In this document: positions 5,577 to 14,777 of the stretch, in pieces
Layout of the letters: every line of letters starts with the position of its first letter
Position numbering within the stretch: position 1 is the stretch's first letter
Assembly (NCBI GenBank): GCA_002314325.1
Contig: DCFC01000039.1
Coordinates: 10,301 to 49,262, forward strand
DNA length: 38,962 nt
From: Megamonas hypermegale
Lineage (GTDB): Bacteria; Bacillota; Negativicutes; Selenomonadales; Selenomonadaceae
Direction of reading: 5' to 3'
Made by a program: the position numbers and the translations under genes
Notes under the pieces: model-generated
Told to the model about the DNA's origin: nothing
Seen by the model: the letters and a program-made list of their open reading frames with translations, nothing else
Databases searched by the model: none

Positions 5577-7409
5577 ATGTTTGAAGAATGTTTAGAGGTA
5601 TTTGAAAAGCAACTGCAGAAAAAAGGTGAAGGTATTATTCTTGATGAATATATACCGGCTGACGGCTCTTATATTATTGTGAAAAAGGATGGCAGTGTAA
5701 AATGTGTAGAAATTAAGATAGATAAGAAAACAAAAACACTGGAAAAATTGGATAAATCAGATGAAAGTTTTTCTGATATCCGTCTTTATGACTATCACAG
5801 CAAACTTATTTCCATGAATAAGCCGGTAGACCCGAAAAAAGTTATTCATTCTAATAATTATTTTTCTTTTGCGGTAAAGAAAGACAGTGTTGTGAGCGGA
5901 AAATTAACGGAAGGTATAATTGACGGATATTACCGTATTTTGTCTGACCCGCTGGAGAATAAATACAAGAAATCGAAAGAAGCCAGCAGAATTTACAAGG
6001 ATTTCGAGCAGAAAAACGGTACGGTTGATTTAGGGCTTTTAGAGAATAATAAAACATGGATAAAAGAGAATATTTTCAAGATAGATGAAGTAGCTGAGAT
6101 TGATATGACGAAGAAGGATTATCTGAAAATATTCTTTGAAGCGGATGAAACTGATTATGTGCGGGAAGACAATCGTTATATACTGCCGCATATTTATAAC
6201 AGCAACGATTATAATGTAGAAGTTGAAGGTGAAATCCGAGGAATACCTGATAATAATTACGGAATGAATGCCAAGAAACCTTTTTTGTCGATAAAGACGC
6301 GTAAAGTTCCGGCAGGTTATTTGCTGAATGGTGAAGAAGTTTTATTGCAGAAGCAGTTCTTTGATTATTTGATGAATTTAGCTTCTACTGGCAGAAATAA
6401 TGTATATATTGATACAGAACGATTAAAAATAAAGGCGCTAGAAGAAGCAGATAATAGAGATAAAAACTTAAACATTCGTTCTGGTTATTATCTGCGCTTG
6501 CGTAAAGGTAAAGAATTGGAAATACAAACGCAGGATAATATTGTTGATTATAAAAATGAACTGCATAAAAGTCTGCATTTTAGAGATATATTAGGTATAA
6601 AATTTGATAAAGTGCCAGATTATGCTCAAAATTATAAGGATTGTTTTACCAGAATGGAAACTGCCGGTTTAATAAATGAAATATTCTTTTCAAAGTTCTT
6701 GCATAACAATTATTTTACGGATGTTAGCGATATCAATATTAATGACAGTATATTGAAGTTTAATATCATTACGTATAGAAATGTAATTTTTGATTGGGCT
6801 TATAAAGGCATCGATAAAGATTTTGCCAGTGCTGTAGATAAGTTTTCTTTAAATATGATAAAGAATTCTCTTTTGAAGAATAATAAAATAAGAGCTGTTT
6901 TGCAGTTAAATTTGAGATGGTGCTTGAAAGATAGATTTGCTGTAAAGGAAGGAGATAAAGAAATGGCAACTATAGCAACGGAATTGAGAAAGACTGTAAA
7001 AGAAAAAATTTTGCAGAGAAAGGAAGGAGTGGAAAATATTCGTTTGGAAAATGATGCGGAGTATTATTATGTTGTCGGTCAGCTTGTTAAGTATTTTATC
7101 TTTTTAAGCCGGGCAAGCAAAAAAACGCAATCGATGATTAATCCGTTTATTAATGCGAAGAATGGTACGGTTGTTATGGATAGACTATTTAAGTTCTATA
7201 CTAAATATAATTATGATATCTATGATAATAGTAAAACATTCAATGCTTTGTTGGCTATGGCTATTGAATATGGAAAAGTAAAGAATGTAAATCAGGAAAT
7301 GTTAATTTTTGGATATCTTGATGATAACTTGATTTTAGAAAAGAGTAAAAAAGACAATACAGTAGTTACAAAAAATGATGTAGATAAAAATATTGAGGAG
7401 GAAAAATAA
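5577..7409 (+). CDS. cas8b: Cas8b, large subunit of type I-B Cascade (Csh1/TM1802-like)
   Basis: Cas8b recognises the PAM and opens target DNA within Cascade. The 610-residue protein follows cas6 behind a strong AAAGGAGG site. It has the lysine-rich, low-complexity N-terminal half and the DYHSKLISMNKPVDPKK block typical of the Csh1/TM1802 family. No zinc finger of the CxxC type is evident. The last 148 residues form a mostly helical domain with its own in-frame ribosome site and ATG (see cas11b). Its family place rests on operon position, length and family resemblance, because Cas8 proteins vary greatly. Confidence 0.88.
   Translation: MFEECLEVFEKQLQKKGEGIILDEYIPADGSYIIVKKDGSVKCVEIKIDKKTKTLEKLDKSDESFSDIRLYDYHSKLISMNKPVDPKKVIHSNNYFSFAVKKDSVVSGKLTEGIIDGYYRILSDPLENKYKKSKEASRIYKDFEQKNGTVDLGLLENNKTWIKENIFKIDEVAEIDMTKKDYLKIFFEADETDYVREDNRYILPHIYNSNDYNVEVEGEIRGIPDNNYGMNAKKPFLSIKTRKVPAGYLLNGEEVLLQKQFFDYLMNLASTGRNNVYIDTERLKIKALEEADNRDKNLNIRSGYYLRLRKGKELEIQTQDNIVDYKNELHKSLHFRDILGIKFDKVPDYAQNYKDCFTRMETAGLINEIFFSKFLHNNYFTDVSDININDSILKFNIITYRNVIFDWAYKGIDKDFASAVDKFSLNMIKNSLLKNNKIRAVLQLNLRWCLKDRFAVKEGDKEMATIATELRKTVKEKILQRKEGVENIRLENDAEYYYVVGQLVKYFIFLSRASKKTQSMINPFINAKNGTVVMDRLFKFYTKYNYDIYDNSKTFNALLAMAIEYGKVKNVNQEMLIFGYLDDNLILEKSKKDNTVVTKNDVDKNIEEEK
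6963..7409 (+). CDS. cas11b: Predicted Cas11b small subunit from an internal start within cas8b
   Basis: An in-frame ATG at codon 463 of cas8b is preceded by an AAGGAG core (6949-6954) eight bases away, inside a purine run AAAGGAAGGAGATAAAG. This site is as good as any in the operon. The product, starting MATIATELRKTV, would be 148 residues and helical. Separate translation of the Cas8 C-terminal part as Cas11 is established for several type I-B, I-C and I-D systems. Here it is predicted from the ribosome site, reading frame and size. Confidence 0.75.
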   Translation: MATIATELRKTVKEKILQRKEGVENIRLENDAEYYYVVGQLVKYFIFLSRASKKTQSMINPFINAKNGTVVMDRLFKFYTKYNYDIYDNSKTFNALLAMAIEYGKVKNVNQEMLIFGYLDDNLILEKSKKDNTVVTKNDVDKNIEEEK

Positions 7410-7410
7410 G

Positions 7411-8373
7411 ATGGATAAAAGCATGAATAAGAGAGTATACGGTATTTTGGGAATTTCTTCGATTTGGGCAAACTGGAATGCGGACTTTTCCGGCTATCCG
7501 AAATCTTTAAGCGACGGCAGAGTATTCGGCAGTGATAAAGCTTTGAAATACCCTATGAAAAAAATGTGGGATAATGAAGGACAAAAAGTGCTTTATATAA
7601 AATCTATGAAACTTGTTGAAGGTAAAAAAGGAGAAACTACTTTTGTTCCTAGAAGTTTGCGGGAACGGTATGAATTTTTGTACGGTGCAAGTGATTTAAA
7701 AGATGTAAAAGAAGTTTTGACGAATTTAATGAACTCCGTTGATGTAAAGAATTTCGGTGCGACATTTGCTGAAGCAGGTTGTAATATTGCCATTACTGGA
7801 GCTGTGCAGGTAGGACAGGGCTTTAATAAATATGAAAATACGACAGCTGAAGAACAGCAGATTTTATCGCCATTCCGTGATGCAACAGCTACGAAGAAAA
7901 ATGAGAATAATGAAGATGAAGAAGCGAAAAATTCCACGCTCGGTACGAAAATCGGCAGCAGTGAAGCACATTATTTTTATCCGTTCGTAATTAATCCGCT
8001 TGCATATAAAGAGCTGGTAAGTTTGGATGTAACAGAAGGCTATACGGATGAGGATTACCAGAATTTCAAACGTACAGCGCTTGTATCGGCGACAGCTTTT
8101 GCCACGAATTCTAAAATCGGTTGTGAAAATGAATTTGCCGTATTTGTTGAAACGAAAGTCGATACGTATCTGCCAAATTTATCCGAATATGTGGATTTCA
8201 GCAAGAATGAAGACAAAAATTATATTGATATGGAAAAAATGGCTGAACTTTTAAATACAATGGCAGATAATATCAGTAGTGTGGAAATTTATTACAATCC
8301 GTATACAACAATTTTAAAGGGAGAAATAAAAGACGCTAAATATTTCAATATTTTAACCTTAAAAGAGGTGTAA
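7411..8373 (+). CDS. cas7: Cas7, Cascade backbone protein (Csh2 family)
   Basis: Cas7 forms the helical filament that holds the crRNA spacer. The chosen ATG at 7411 follows GAGGAGG (7395-7401), which lies in the end of cas8b. The stop of cas8b and this start are one base apart, so they are coupled. The product has 320 residues and starts MDKSMNKRVYGILGISSIWAN, then NADFSGYPKSL, features of the Csh2/Cas7b family. An upstream TTG would add six residues but lies within the ribosome site. Bases 7523-7555 (codons 38-49) recur exactly in the MITE-like insert before murE (18946-18978). Confidence 0.93.
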   Translation: MDKSMNKRVYGILGISSIWANWNADFSGYPKSLSDGRVFGSDKALKYPMKKMWDNEGQKVLYIKSMKLVEGKKGETTFVPRSLRERYEFLYGASDLKDVKEVLTNLMNSVDVKNFGATFAEAGCNIAITGAVQVGQGFNKYENTTAEEQQILSPFRDATATKKNENNEDEEAKNSTLGTKIGSSEAHYFYPFVINPLAYKELVSLDVTEGYTDEDYQNFKRTALVSATAFATNSKIGCENEFAVFVETKVDTYLPNLSEYVDFSKNEDKNYIDMEKMAELLNTMADNISSVEIYYNPYTTILKGEIKDAKYFNILTLKEV

Positions 8374-8376
8374 TTT

Positions 8377-9198
8377 ATGGAAATTTTGCGATTTAAACTG
8401 AGCGGTAAAAATGCGTTCTTTAAAAAGCCGGAAGTGAATACGTATTGTTATTTTACCTATGGTAATATTCACAAGGTGGCTCTTCTCGGGATTTTCGGCG
8501 CGATATTGGGTTACAGCGGTTACACGCAGATACAGGATATGATAAAGCCGAAAAAGAAAAAAACGAAACTGGAGCCGTCTTATCCGGAGTTTTATGAACG
8601 CTTGAAAGATTTAAAAGTAGCGATACTGCCGCTTAATGAAAAAGGAAATATTCCTAAGAAGATACAGGCGTTTAATAATTCCGTAGGATATGCTTCCAGA
8701 GAGCAGGGCGGAAATCTGATTGTCAAAGAGCAGTGGCTGGAAAATCCTGCTTGGGAAATCTGCGTGCTGATTGATTGTGAAGAAGCAGAAAAACTGAAAG
8801 ATGCCATTCAAAATCATAAATGTGTGTATTATCCGTATCTGGGAAAAAATGACCATTTGGCGGATATAGAATTTATTTCCGTAGATGAAGCGAAATTAGC
8901 AGATGGTAAAGAATATATAATAAATAGCTTTATAAAAAAAGGCGATTTTTCCTTTAGTGACTATGATGAAGAAGAACTTGAGGAAGATAAACATTTGTCG
9001 GAAGAAGAAATAGCGGCATATAATGAATTTAAATACGAAGAAGCTTTACCGTATACTATAGATGAATATGTAAATAATTATAAATTGGAAAGATTTGTAT
9101 ATACAGGTAGCTTTGTAAAGATAAAAAACAAGGAAATTTATTGCTTGAGCCAGCAAAAAGAAAACAAGAAAGAAAGAAAATATATTGTTTTCTATTAA
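8377..9198 (+). CDS. cas5: Cas5, crRNA 5'-handle binding subunit (Cas5h-like)
   Basis: Cas5 caps the 5' handle of the crRNA in Cascade. The 273-residue protein begins MEILRFKLSGKNAFFKKPE and continues with a glycine-rich helix, KVALLGIFGAILGYSGY, which is the usual start of Cas5 (RAMP fold plus a PAM-side loop). The ATG lies three bases after the cas7 stop, with AGAGGTG before it. An acidic stretch near 190-205 is variable in the family. The assignment rests on order, N-terminal motif and size. Confidence 0.88.
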   Translation: MEILRFKLSGKNAFFKKPEVNTYCYFTYGNIHKVALLGIFGAILGYSGYTQIQDMIKPKKKKTKLEPSYPEFYERLKDLKVAILPLNEKGNIPKKIQAFNNSVGYASREQGGNLIVKEQWLENPAWEICVLIDCEEAEKLKDAIQNHKCVYYPYLGKNDHLADIEFISVDEAKLADGKEYIINSFIKKGDFSFSDYDEEELEEDKHLSEEEIAAYNEFKYEEALPYTIDEYVNNYKLERFVYTGSFVKIKNKEIYCLSQQKENKKERKYIVFY

Positions 9199-9260
9199 GA
9201 AATAAGTAATTAATAATAACAGATGCTGTTAAGATTTTTTATAATTGGGAGGCGAATTTT

Positions 9261-11819
9261 ATGGAAACTATAAATCTGACTAATTTGATAAAAAATTTAA
9301 ATATGTACAGAGCACACAGCAGATGTCTTGATGAAAATGCGGAAAATAGAGAATATGTATATGAAACATTACAGGAACATACAGATAGAACATCTAAATA
9401 TTTTAAAAAGTTCTGGCAAGCTAAAAAATGCGATATTGTCTTTGAAAAATTTTGTGATAACATTTGGACAGAAATTGATGATAATGATAAGAATTATATT
9501 AAGAAAATTTTAAAAGAAATGATTTTTGCTATACCTATTTTTCATGATACCGGTAAAATAAATCCTGTTTTTCAGAAAGAAGTAATGAAAAATGTAAAAT
9601 TTACGGGAATTAACGATTTTAGCAGTAAAAATCACGCAATGATATCGACAGTAATTTATATTGATTATTTTAGATATAATGTTGTGGGAAAAATAAAAGA
9701 TAGAAAACTAAGAGATTTATTAAAACCGTTTATTTTATATAATGCTTATGTAATTTTCAGACATCACAGTGATTTATGTGATTTTAATAAATTTATCGGA
9801 AGATTAGAAACTGTACGAGAAAAAATTATAGAAGCTATAAATAAAAATGAAATTTGCACAGAAAAATTAAAATGGCGTGAAAATACGATTAAAAAGATAA
9901 TGGAAAATATTACAACGGATAGAAAAAATTTTTCCACAAAACAGAATTTATACGTATATATTTATGAGAGATTATTATATTCATTGTTAGTGGCCAGTGA
10001 TTATTATGCGACCGGTGAATTTGAAAACGGAGCGGAATTCAAGCAGGATGGAGATATAGATGATATAAGCAAATGGAAAGAGGTTTATGAGAGCACATCA
10101 TTGATGAAAAGTATACGTGCTTATCAGCAGAATAATTTTCCGCAAGATGAACAGAAATTACAAGAAGTTAGAGATATAAACGTTCTGCGCAGTGAGATTT
10201 TTTGCGAAGCGGAAGCGGTGCTTAATGATGAATATAAGAATAACATATTTTATCTGGAAGCGCCGACCGGTAGCGGCAAGAGCAATACGGCGATTAATTT
10301 GAGCTTTAAACTGATGGAATTGGATAGAAGATTAAAGAAAATATTTTATGTATATCCGTTTAATACACTTGTTGAACAGAATACGGAAACTTTAGAGAAT
10401 ATATTTGCTCAAAATCAGTCTATAATGCAAAGTATCGCTGTGCTCAATTCATTGACACCGATTAAAATAGATAAACAAAGTGAAAATGAAGATAATGTAT
10501 ATCAGCAGGCGTTGTTTGACCGGCAGTTTTTGAATTATCCTATGGTTCTTACAACACATGTGAATTTATTCGAAACATTATTCGGTAATAAGCAGAAGGC
10601 TGTATTCGGTTTTTATCAATTAGCAAACAGTGTGATTGTACTGGATGAAATTCAGAGTTATAAAAATACGCTTTGGCAGAGGATTATAAGCTATTTAAAA
10701 GCTGCAGCAGAATTGTTAAATATGAAAATCATCATCATGTCCGCTACTTTACCTGATTTTGATAAATTTTCGCATCATCAGAATGCTGCTTCGGTATTAT
10801 TGAAAAATACACGCAAATATTTCAACAACAGTATTTTTAAAAATCGAGTGGAAGTATCGTATGAAATTCTAGATAAAACGGATTTAAAGGGCGAACAGTT
10901 GGAAGATTATTTGCAGGAACACGTAAAACAGCAGATACAAGACGGCAGGCACATAATGATTGAGTTTATAAAAAAATCAACAGCGCATCGTTTTTGGGAA
11001 AAATTAAAAGAGGATGAAAATATAAATTGTGCTATAGAACTTCTTTCCGGTGATGACAGTATGGCAGAACGCAAGCGGATTTTGCAGAGAGTAAAAACGA
11101 GCAAAGAGGCTTTAATTCTGGTTTCCACTCAAGTTATTGAGGCAGGTGTCGACATTGATATGGATTTGGGCTATAAGGATATTTCTAAGCTGGACAGTGA
11201 AGAACAGTTTATGGGGCGCATAAACCGTTCATGCAGAAAATCGGGCAAAGTATATTTCTTTAATTTGGACAAAGCCAGAAGTATTTATAAAAATGATGTT
11301 AGAAATAATACGGAATTAACGTTGGCTGATGAAGCAATGCGAAAAGCGTTGGCAGAAAAAGATTTTAGTGAATATTATAATAGAGTGTTAGCTATACTCG
11401 AAAGAAATTATAGAGCAGAATATAACACATTTTTTGATAGTATACAAAATTTAGAGTGGGAAAAAATAGCAGAACAGATGAAATTGATAGATGATGATGC
11501 TTGGAGTATGACGGTATATCTGGCTAGACAAATTAAGAATGAACAGGGAGATGTTATTGACGGCGCAGAACTTTGGGAAAAATATAGAGAACTGTTGCAG
11601 GATTATTCGATGAGCTATGCAGAAAATAAAGTAAAACTTTCGTACGTTACAGCGCAAATGGCGGAATTTATGTATCAAGTTAAGAAGGTTTTATTAAACC
11701 ATGATGAAAAAATAGGTAGTATTACTTATATTGAAGATGGCGATAAGTATTTTGATGGAGGAAAATTAAATCGTGCCAGAATTCAAGGCGAAGAGAGTGA
11801 TTTTATAGATTTTGTTTAA
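9261..11819 (+). CDS. cas3: Cas3, HD nuclease and superfamily 2 helicase
   Basis: Cas3 is recruited by target-bound Cascade to unwind and shred DNA. The HD domain comes first: His40 (LQEHTD), His95-Asp96 (FHDTGK), His125 (KNHAMIS) and His168-His169 (FRHHSD) are metal ligands. The helicase part has Walker A APTGSGKS (334-341), DEIQ (462-465), SATLP (494-498), the motif V region VIEAGVDID (625-633) and motif VI QFMGRINRSCR (649-659). All key residues are present, so the effector looks active. Length is 852 residues. The ATG follows GGGAGG. A 62-base gap with a weak AACAG/CTGTT hairpin and T run separates it from cas5, so cas3 may be made at a lower level. Confidence 0.96.
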   Translation: METINLTNLIKNLNMYRAHSRCLDENAENREYVYETLQEHTDRTSKYFKKFWQAKKCDIVFEKFCDNIWTEIDDNDKNYIKKILKEMIFAIPIFHDTGKINPVFQKEVMKNVKFTGINDFSSKNHAMISTVIYIDYFRYNVVGKIKDRKLRDLLKPFILYNAYVIFRHHSDLCDFNKFIGRLETVREKIIEAINKNEICTEKLKWRENTIKKIMENITTDRKNFSTKQNLYVYIYERLLYSLLVASDYYATGEFENGAEFKQDGDIDDISKWKEVYESTSLMKSIRAYQQNNFPQDEQKLQEVRDINVLRSEIFCEAEAVLNDEYKNNIFYLEAPTGSGKSNTAINLSFKLMELDRRLKKIFYVYPFNTLVEQNTETLENIFAQNQSIMQSIAVLNSLTPIKIDKQSENEDNVYQQALFDRQFLNYPMVLTTHVNLFETLFGNKQKAVFGFYQLANSVIVLDEIQSYKNTLWQRIISYLKAAAELLNMKIIIMSATLPDFDKFSHHQNAASVLLKNTRKYFNNSIFKNRVEVSYEILDKTDLKGEQLEDYLQEHVKQQIQDGRHIMIEFIKKSTAHRFWEKLKEDENINCAIELLSGDDSMAERKRILQRVKTSKEALILVSTQVIEAGVDIDMDLGYKDISKLDSEEQFMGRINRSCRKSGKVYFFNLDKARSIYKNDVRNNTELTLADEAMRKALAEKDFSEYYNRVLAILERNYRAEYNTFFDSIQNLEWEKIAEQMKLIDDDAWSMTVYLARQIKNEQGDVIDGAELWEKYRELLQDYSMSYAENKVKLSYVTAQMAEFMYQVKKVLLNHDEKIGSITYIEDGDKYFDGGKLNRARIQGEESDFIDFV

Positions 11820-11833
11820 AAGAGGGTGAAATT

Positions 11834-12325
11834 ATGCAGATTAATGGAACATTGGTAAATTATTATTTTCATTGTAAAAGGCAGTGTTATTTATTCGGCA
11901 ACCGCATAAATTTTGAGGACAATAGTGAAGATGTGAATATCGGTAAGGCTTTGCATGAAGAAAGAGCTACACAGGATAATAATGAACTTGCTTTAGAAAA
12001 TATCAGATTAGATAAGATTACGGAAGAATATGTAACGGAAACAAAAAAATCCGATGCTGATGTAGAAGCAGCAAAATGGCAGCTTATATTGTATTTGAAG
12101 ATATTGAAAGATAAGGGTATTGTGCGGAAAGGAAGATTGGAATTTATTGAAAAAAAGAAAACGAACAAGGAAGTAATAATTATTGAGCTTACAAAAGAAT
12201 TAGAGCAGCAGTTGGAAAAACATATTAAAGAAATTGAAAAATTATTGGAACAAGATGAAATCCCAGCAGTATTAAATAAAAGAAGCTGTAAAAAATGTGC
12301 GTATTATGAATTTTGTTATATTTAA
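11834..12325 (+). CDS. cas4: Cas4, Fe-S exonuclease for spacer PAM processing
   Basis: Cas4 trims prespacers and selects the PAM before integration by Cas1-Cas2. The 163-residue protein has the iron-sulfur cysteines Cys14 (with Cys18 nearby), Cys152, Cys155 and Cys161 (CKKCAYYEFC). The RecB-like nuclease residues are His41, Asp60, the ETKK stretch at 69-72, and Gln83/Tyr87 in WQLILYL. The start lies 14 bases after the cas3 stop. A complete Cas4 suggests spacer acquisition is PAM-selective in this strain. Confidence 0.93.
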   Translation: MQINGTLVNYYFHCKRQCYLFGNRINFEDNSEDVNIGKALHEERATQDNNELALENIRLDKITEEYVTETKKSDADVEAAKWQLILYLKILKDKGIVRKGRLEFIEKKKTNKEVIIIELTKELEQQLEKHIKEIEKLLEQDEIPAVLNKRSCKKCAYYEFCYI

Positions 12326-12342
12326 ATTAAGGAGAAAATATT

Positions 12343-13344
12343 ATGAATGGCGAAGTGCAATATATTAGTTCGATGGGTGAACTTGTTCGTAAAGATAATA
12401 CATTACAATTTAGAAATAATGAAAAACATAAAAATTTACCTGTTGAAATAATTAAAGAGATTTATTGCTTGAATGAAATAACTGTAAATAGTAAGTTGTT
12501 GGATTTTCTTGCTCGTAAAGGTATTATATTGCATTTTTTTAACTATTATGGTTATTATAGCGGCACTTTTTACCCGAAAGATAAATATCGAAGCGGAAAA
12601 TTACTAATAAAACAAGTAAATAAATTTCAAAATAACAGATTAGATATAGCTAAAACTATTGTGCGCGGGATAGGAATTAATATTTATGAAGTGCTGTACC
12701 ATTATTATAAGCATGGAAAATCGGGAGTAAAAGAAACGGTAGATTGGATACGTAAAGAGTTTTATACCAATGTGGAAAAAGCAGATAATATAAAAGTTTT
12801 GCTCGCTGTTGAAGGTGAATTATGGCTTAAATTTTATGCTGCGTTTAAATATTTTTTGCCGGAAGATTTTATTATGAGCAAAAGAGTGAAAAGAAAACCG
12901 GATAATCCGATAAATGCCTTGATATCTTTTGGCAACAGCCTTTTATATGCTAAGACTGTCGCAGTGATATATGAAACACATCTTGATCAGCGTATAAGTT
13001 TTTTACATGAACCGACAGAAACGAGATTTTCACTGAGTTTGGATATCAGTGAAATTTTTAAGCCGGTAATTGTATTCAGGACGATTTTTGATTTAGTAAA
13101 TAATCGAAAAATACAAGTAGAAAAACATTTTGATCAAAAAATGAAATACTGTTTATTAAATGAGGAAGGCAGAGAAATTTTTATTAGAGCTTTTGAAGGC
13201 CGTCTGGAAAGTACATTTCAGCATCCAACATTGAAAAGAAAAACCTCTTATCGTAACGCTATAAGGCTGGATTGCTATAAATTAGAGAAATATATTATGG
13301 ATGAACAGGAGTTTATACCATTTAGTTTGAAGGCGGGATATTAA
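12343..13344 (+). CDS. cas1: Cas1, CRISPR integrase
   Basis: Cas1 integrates new spacers at the leader end of the array as a complex with Cas2. The 333-residue protein carries the metal-site residues Glu157 (AVEGEL), His222 (SFLHEP) and Asp234/Glu237 (LDISEIFKP). The fold order, N-terminal beta domain then helical domain, and the length fit type I-B Cas1. The ATG follows AAGGAG. Its stop overlaps the cas2 start by one base (TAATG), so translation is coupled. Confidence 0.96.
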   Translation: MNGEVQYISSMGELVRKDNTLQFRNNEKHKNLPVEIIKEIYCLNEITVNSKLLDFLARKGIILHFFNYYGYYSGTFYPKDKYRSGKLLIKQVNKFQNNRLDIAKTIVRGIGINIYEVLYHYYKHGKSGVKETVDWIRKEFYTNVEKADNIKVLLAVEGELWLKFYAAFKYFLPEDFIMSKRVKRKPDNPINALISFGNSLLYAKTVAVIYETHLDQRISFLHEPTETRFSLSLDISEIFKPVIVFRTIFDLVNNRKIQVEKHFDQKMKYCLLNEEGREIFIRAFEGRLESTFQHPTLKRKTSYRNAIRLDCYKLEKYIMDEQEFIPFSLKAGY

Positions 13345-13634
13345 TGGCTAAAAACTATAATTACAATTATGCTTTTGTATTTTATGATGTGAGTGAAAAA
13401 CGGGTACAAAAAGTTTTTAAAATATGCAAAAAATATCTATTCCATTTTCAAAACTCGGTATTCAGAGGAGAAATAACTCCTTCTAAATTGATACGGTTGA
13501 AAAATGAATTGAAAAGTGTAATTGTTGATGAGGAAGATTTTGTTTGTATTATAAAACTGATGAATGATAATGTTTTCGGTGAAGAATTTATAGGCCAAAA
13601 AGGCGTAGAAAAAGGAGATTTCTTGTTCATATAA
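13344..13634 (+). CDS. cas2: Cas2, structural partner of Cas1
   Basis: The 96-residue ferredoxin-like protein begins with a beta strand ending in Asp15 (AFVFYDVSEKR), the conserved acidic residue of Cas2. It then has the FHFQNSVFRGEIT segment usual for the family. It bridges two Cas1 dimers in the adaptation complex. It is the last gene of the cas operon and stops about 180 bases before the first repeat. Confidence 0.95.
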   Translation: MAKNYNYNYAFVFYDVSEKRVQKVFKICKKYLFHFQNSVFRGEITPSKLIRLKNELKSVIVDEEDFVCIIKLMNDNVFGEEFIGQKGVEKGDFLFI

Positions 13635-13815
13635 GTAGTAAAATTACCAGGCGGAAATCTTGTCAAACGAGAGAAAACCCTTATAAATAAAGGAGTTATC
13701 GCAAATCGTATCAGCTACAAGGAGAAGCAGGTTTCCGCCTGGTAAAAATAGAGAAAAAACTTGTAATATCAAGCTTTTTAAAGTATAGTATTGACATAAA
13801 GCCTTTAAATACGTA
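13635..13815 (+). promoter_or_regulatory. CRISPR leader with array promoter and a long-range inverted repeat
   Basis: The AT-rich leader lies between cas2 and the first repeat. A promoter TTGTAA (13761-13766), 17-base spacer, TATAGT (13784-13789) would start transcription about 20 bases before repeat 1. Further up, two perfect 14-base arms, TTACCAGGCGGAAA (13644-13657) and its complement (13732-13745), enclose 74 bases. They are much richer in G and C than the surroundings. The arms could form a long hairpin at the end of the cas mRNA or mark a protein-binding region for spacer integration. Confidence 0.75.
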
Positions 13816-14650
13816 GTTTAACCTTAACATTGGTTGTATTTGAATCTAAAAGCGGCTATTTAGATTGTCCGCATTTCGGACGTTTAACCTTAACATTGGT
13901 TGTATTTGAATGCGTGCTGGAATAAATGCACCAAATCCGCTTTTTTTGTTTAACCTTAACATTGGTTGTATTTGAATTCTGCAAGAGCTTTCACTGCAAC
14001 AGCAAACGGCACATTGTTTAACCTTAACATTGGTTGTATTTGAATAGAAGTTAAAGACAAATACCAAAAAACCTACGGCAAGTTTAACCTTAACATTGGT
14101 TGTATTTGAATTAGAAGATTATAACAGAGAAATAAGGAGAAATAAAAGTTTAACCTTAACATTGGTTGTATTTGAATACCGCCAGCAAATCCGAAATCTG
14201 GCTGACCTGCCCGAACAGGTTTAACCTTAACATTGGTTGTATTTGAATGTAGCTGAAGCCTTTTCCGCATTTAGGGCAATATACGTTTAACCTTAACATT
14301 GGTTGTATTTGAATACGATAAAAAGAATAATTGCAAGCCTTGAAAAAAGAGTTTAACCTTAACATTGGTTGTATTTGAATCGAGGATAATTAAGGCAGAT
14401 TGTTACTGTATCGCCGTTTAACCTTAACATTGGTTGTATTTGAATGTAAAACGGGGCAACGATGAGAGAACGAAAGAACAGGGTTTAACCTTAACATTGG
14501 TTGTATTTGAATGCGCGGCTCGATTTTGCTTCGGGTAAAGCTGGCTTTTTTGTTTAACCTTAACATTGGTTGTATTTGAATAAGGAAGCCCAAACATGGC
14601 AGACACTAGAACACTAACTAGTTTAACCTTAACATTGGTTGTGTTTAAAA
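13816..14650 (+). CRISPR. Type I-B CRISPR array: 13 repeats of 30 bp, 12 spacers
   Basis: The repeat starts GTTTAACCTTAACATTGG and ends TTGTATTTGAAT. Repeats begin at 13816, 13882, 13948, 14016, 14082, 14148, 14219, 14285, 14351, 14416, 14483, 14552 and 14621. Spacers are 35-41 bases, most of them 36. The first twelve repeats are identical. The last has a changed 3' end (GTGTTTAAAA), as expected for the oldest, leader-distal repeat. This and the leader promoter fix the direction as left to right. All 12 spacers differ from one another by eye. Read in reverse, spacer 7 would encode VYCPKCGKGFSY, which looks like part of a zinc-ribbon protein. Confidence 0.99.
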
Positions 14651-14735
14651 GAAGTAAGATATTTTGGAAGTGGAAGATTAGTTAATGGTCAATATCGATA
14701 TTGAGGTCGATTATTTTATATGTAATGAGTATATA

Positions 14736-14773
14736 AAAAAGCTCTGATTGTTATATAGCAATCAGAGCTTTTT
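14736..14773. terminator. Bidirectional terminator after the array
   Basis: GCTCTGATTG (14741-14750) pairs perfectly with CAATCAGAGC (14759-14768). An A run before and a T run after make it work for the array transcript and for the convergent minus-strand deacylase gene. Confidence 0.88.
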
Positions 14774-14777
14774 GCAT

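Noticed and set aside
9199..9260. Terminator between cas5 and cas3
   Set aside because: The AACAG/CTGTT stem is only five pairs long. It may slow but is unlikely to stop transcription, so the operon is treated as one unit.
13846..14606. Several minus-strand frames of 60-73 codons across the array, with repeated IQIQPMLRLN or SNTTNVKVK
   Set aside because: They are translations of the repeat units themselves and have no ribosome sites; the stretch is a CRISPR array.
13816..14650. Self-targeting by one of the 12 array spacers
   Set aside because: No long match of any array spacer to the rest of the window was noticed by eye. A computed search is needed to be sure.
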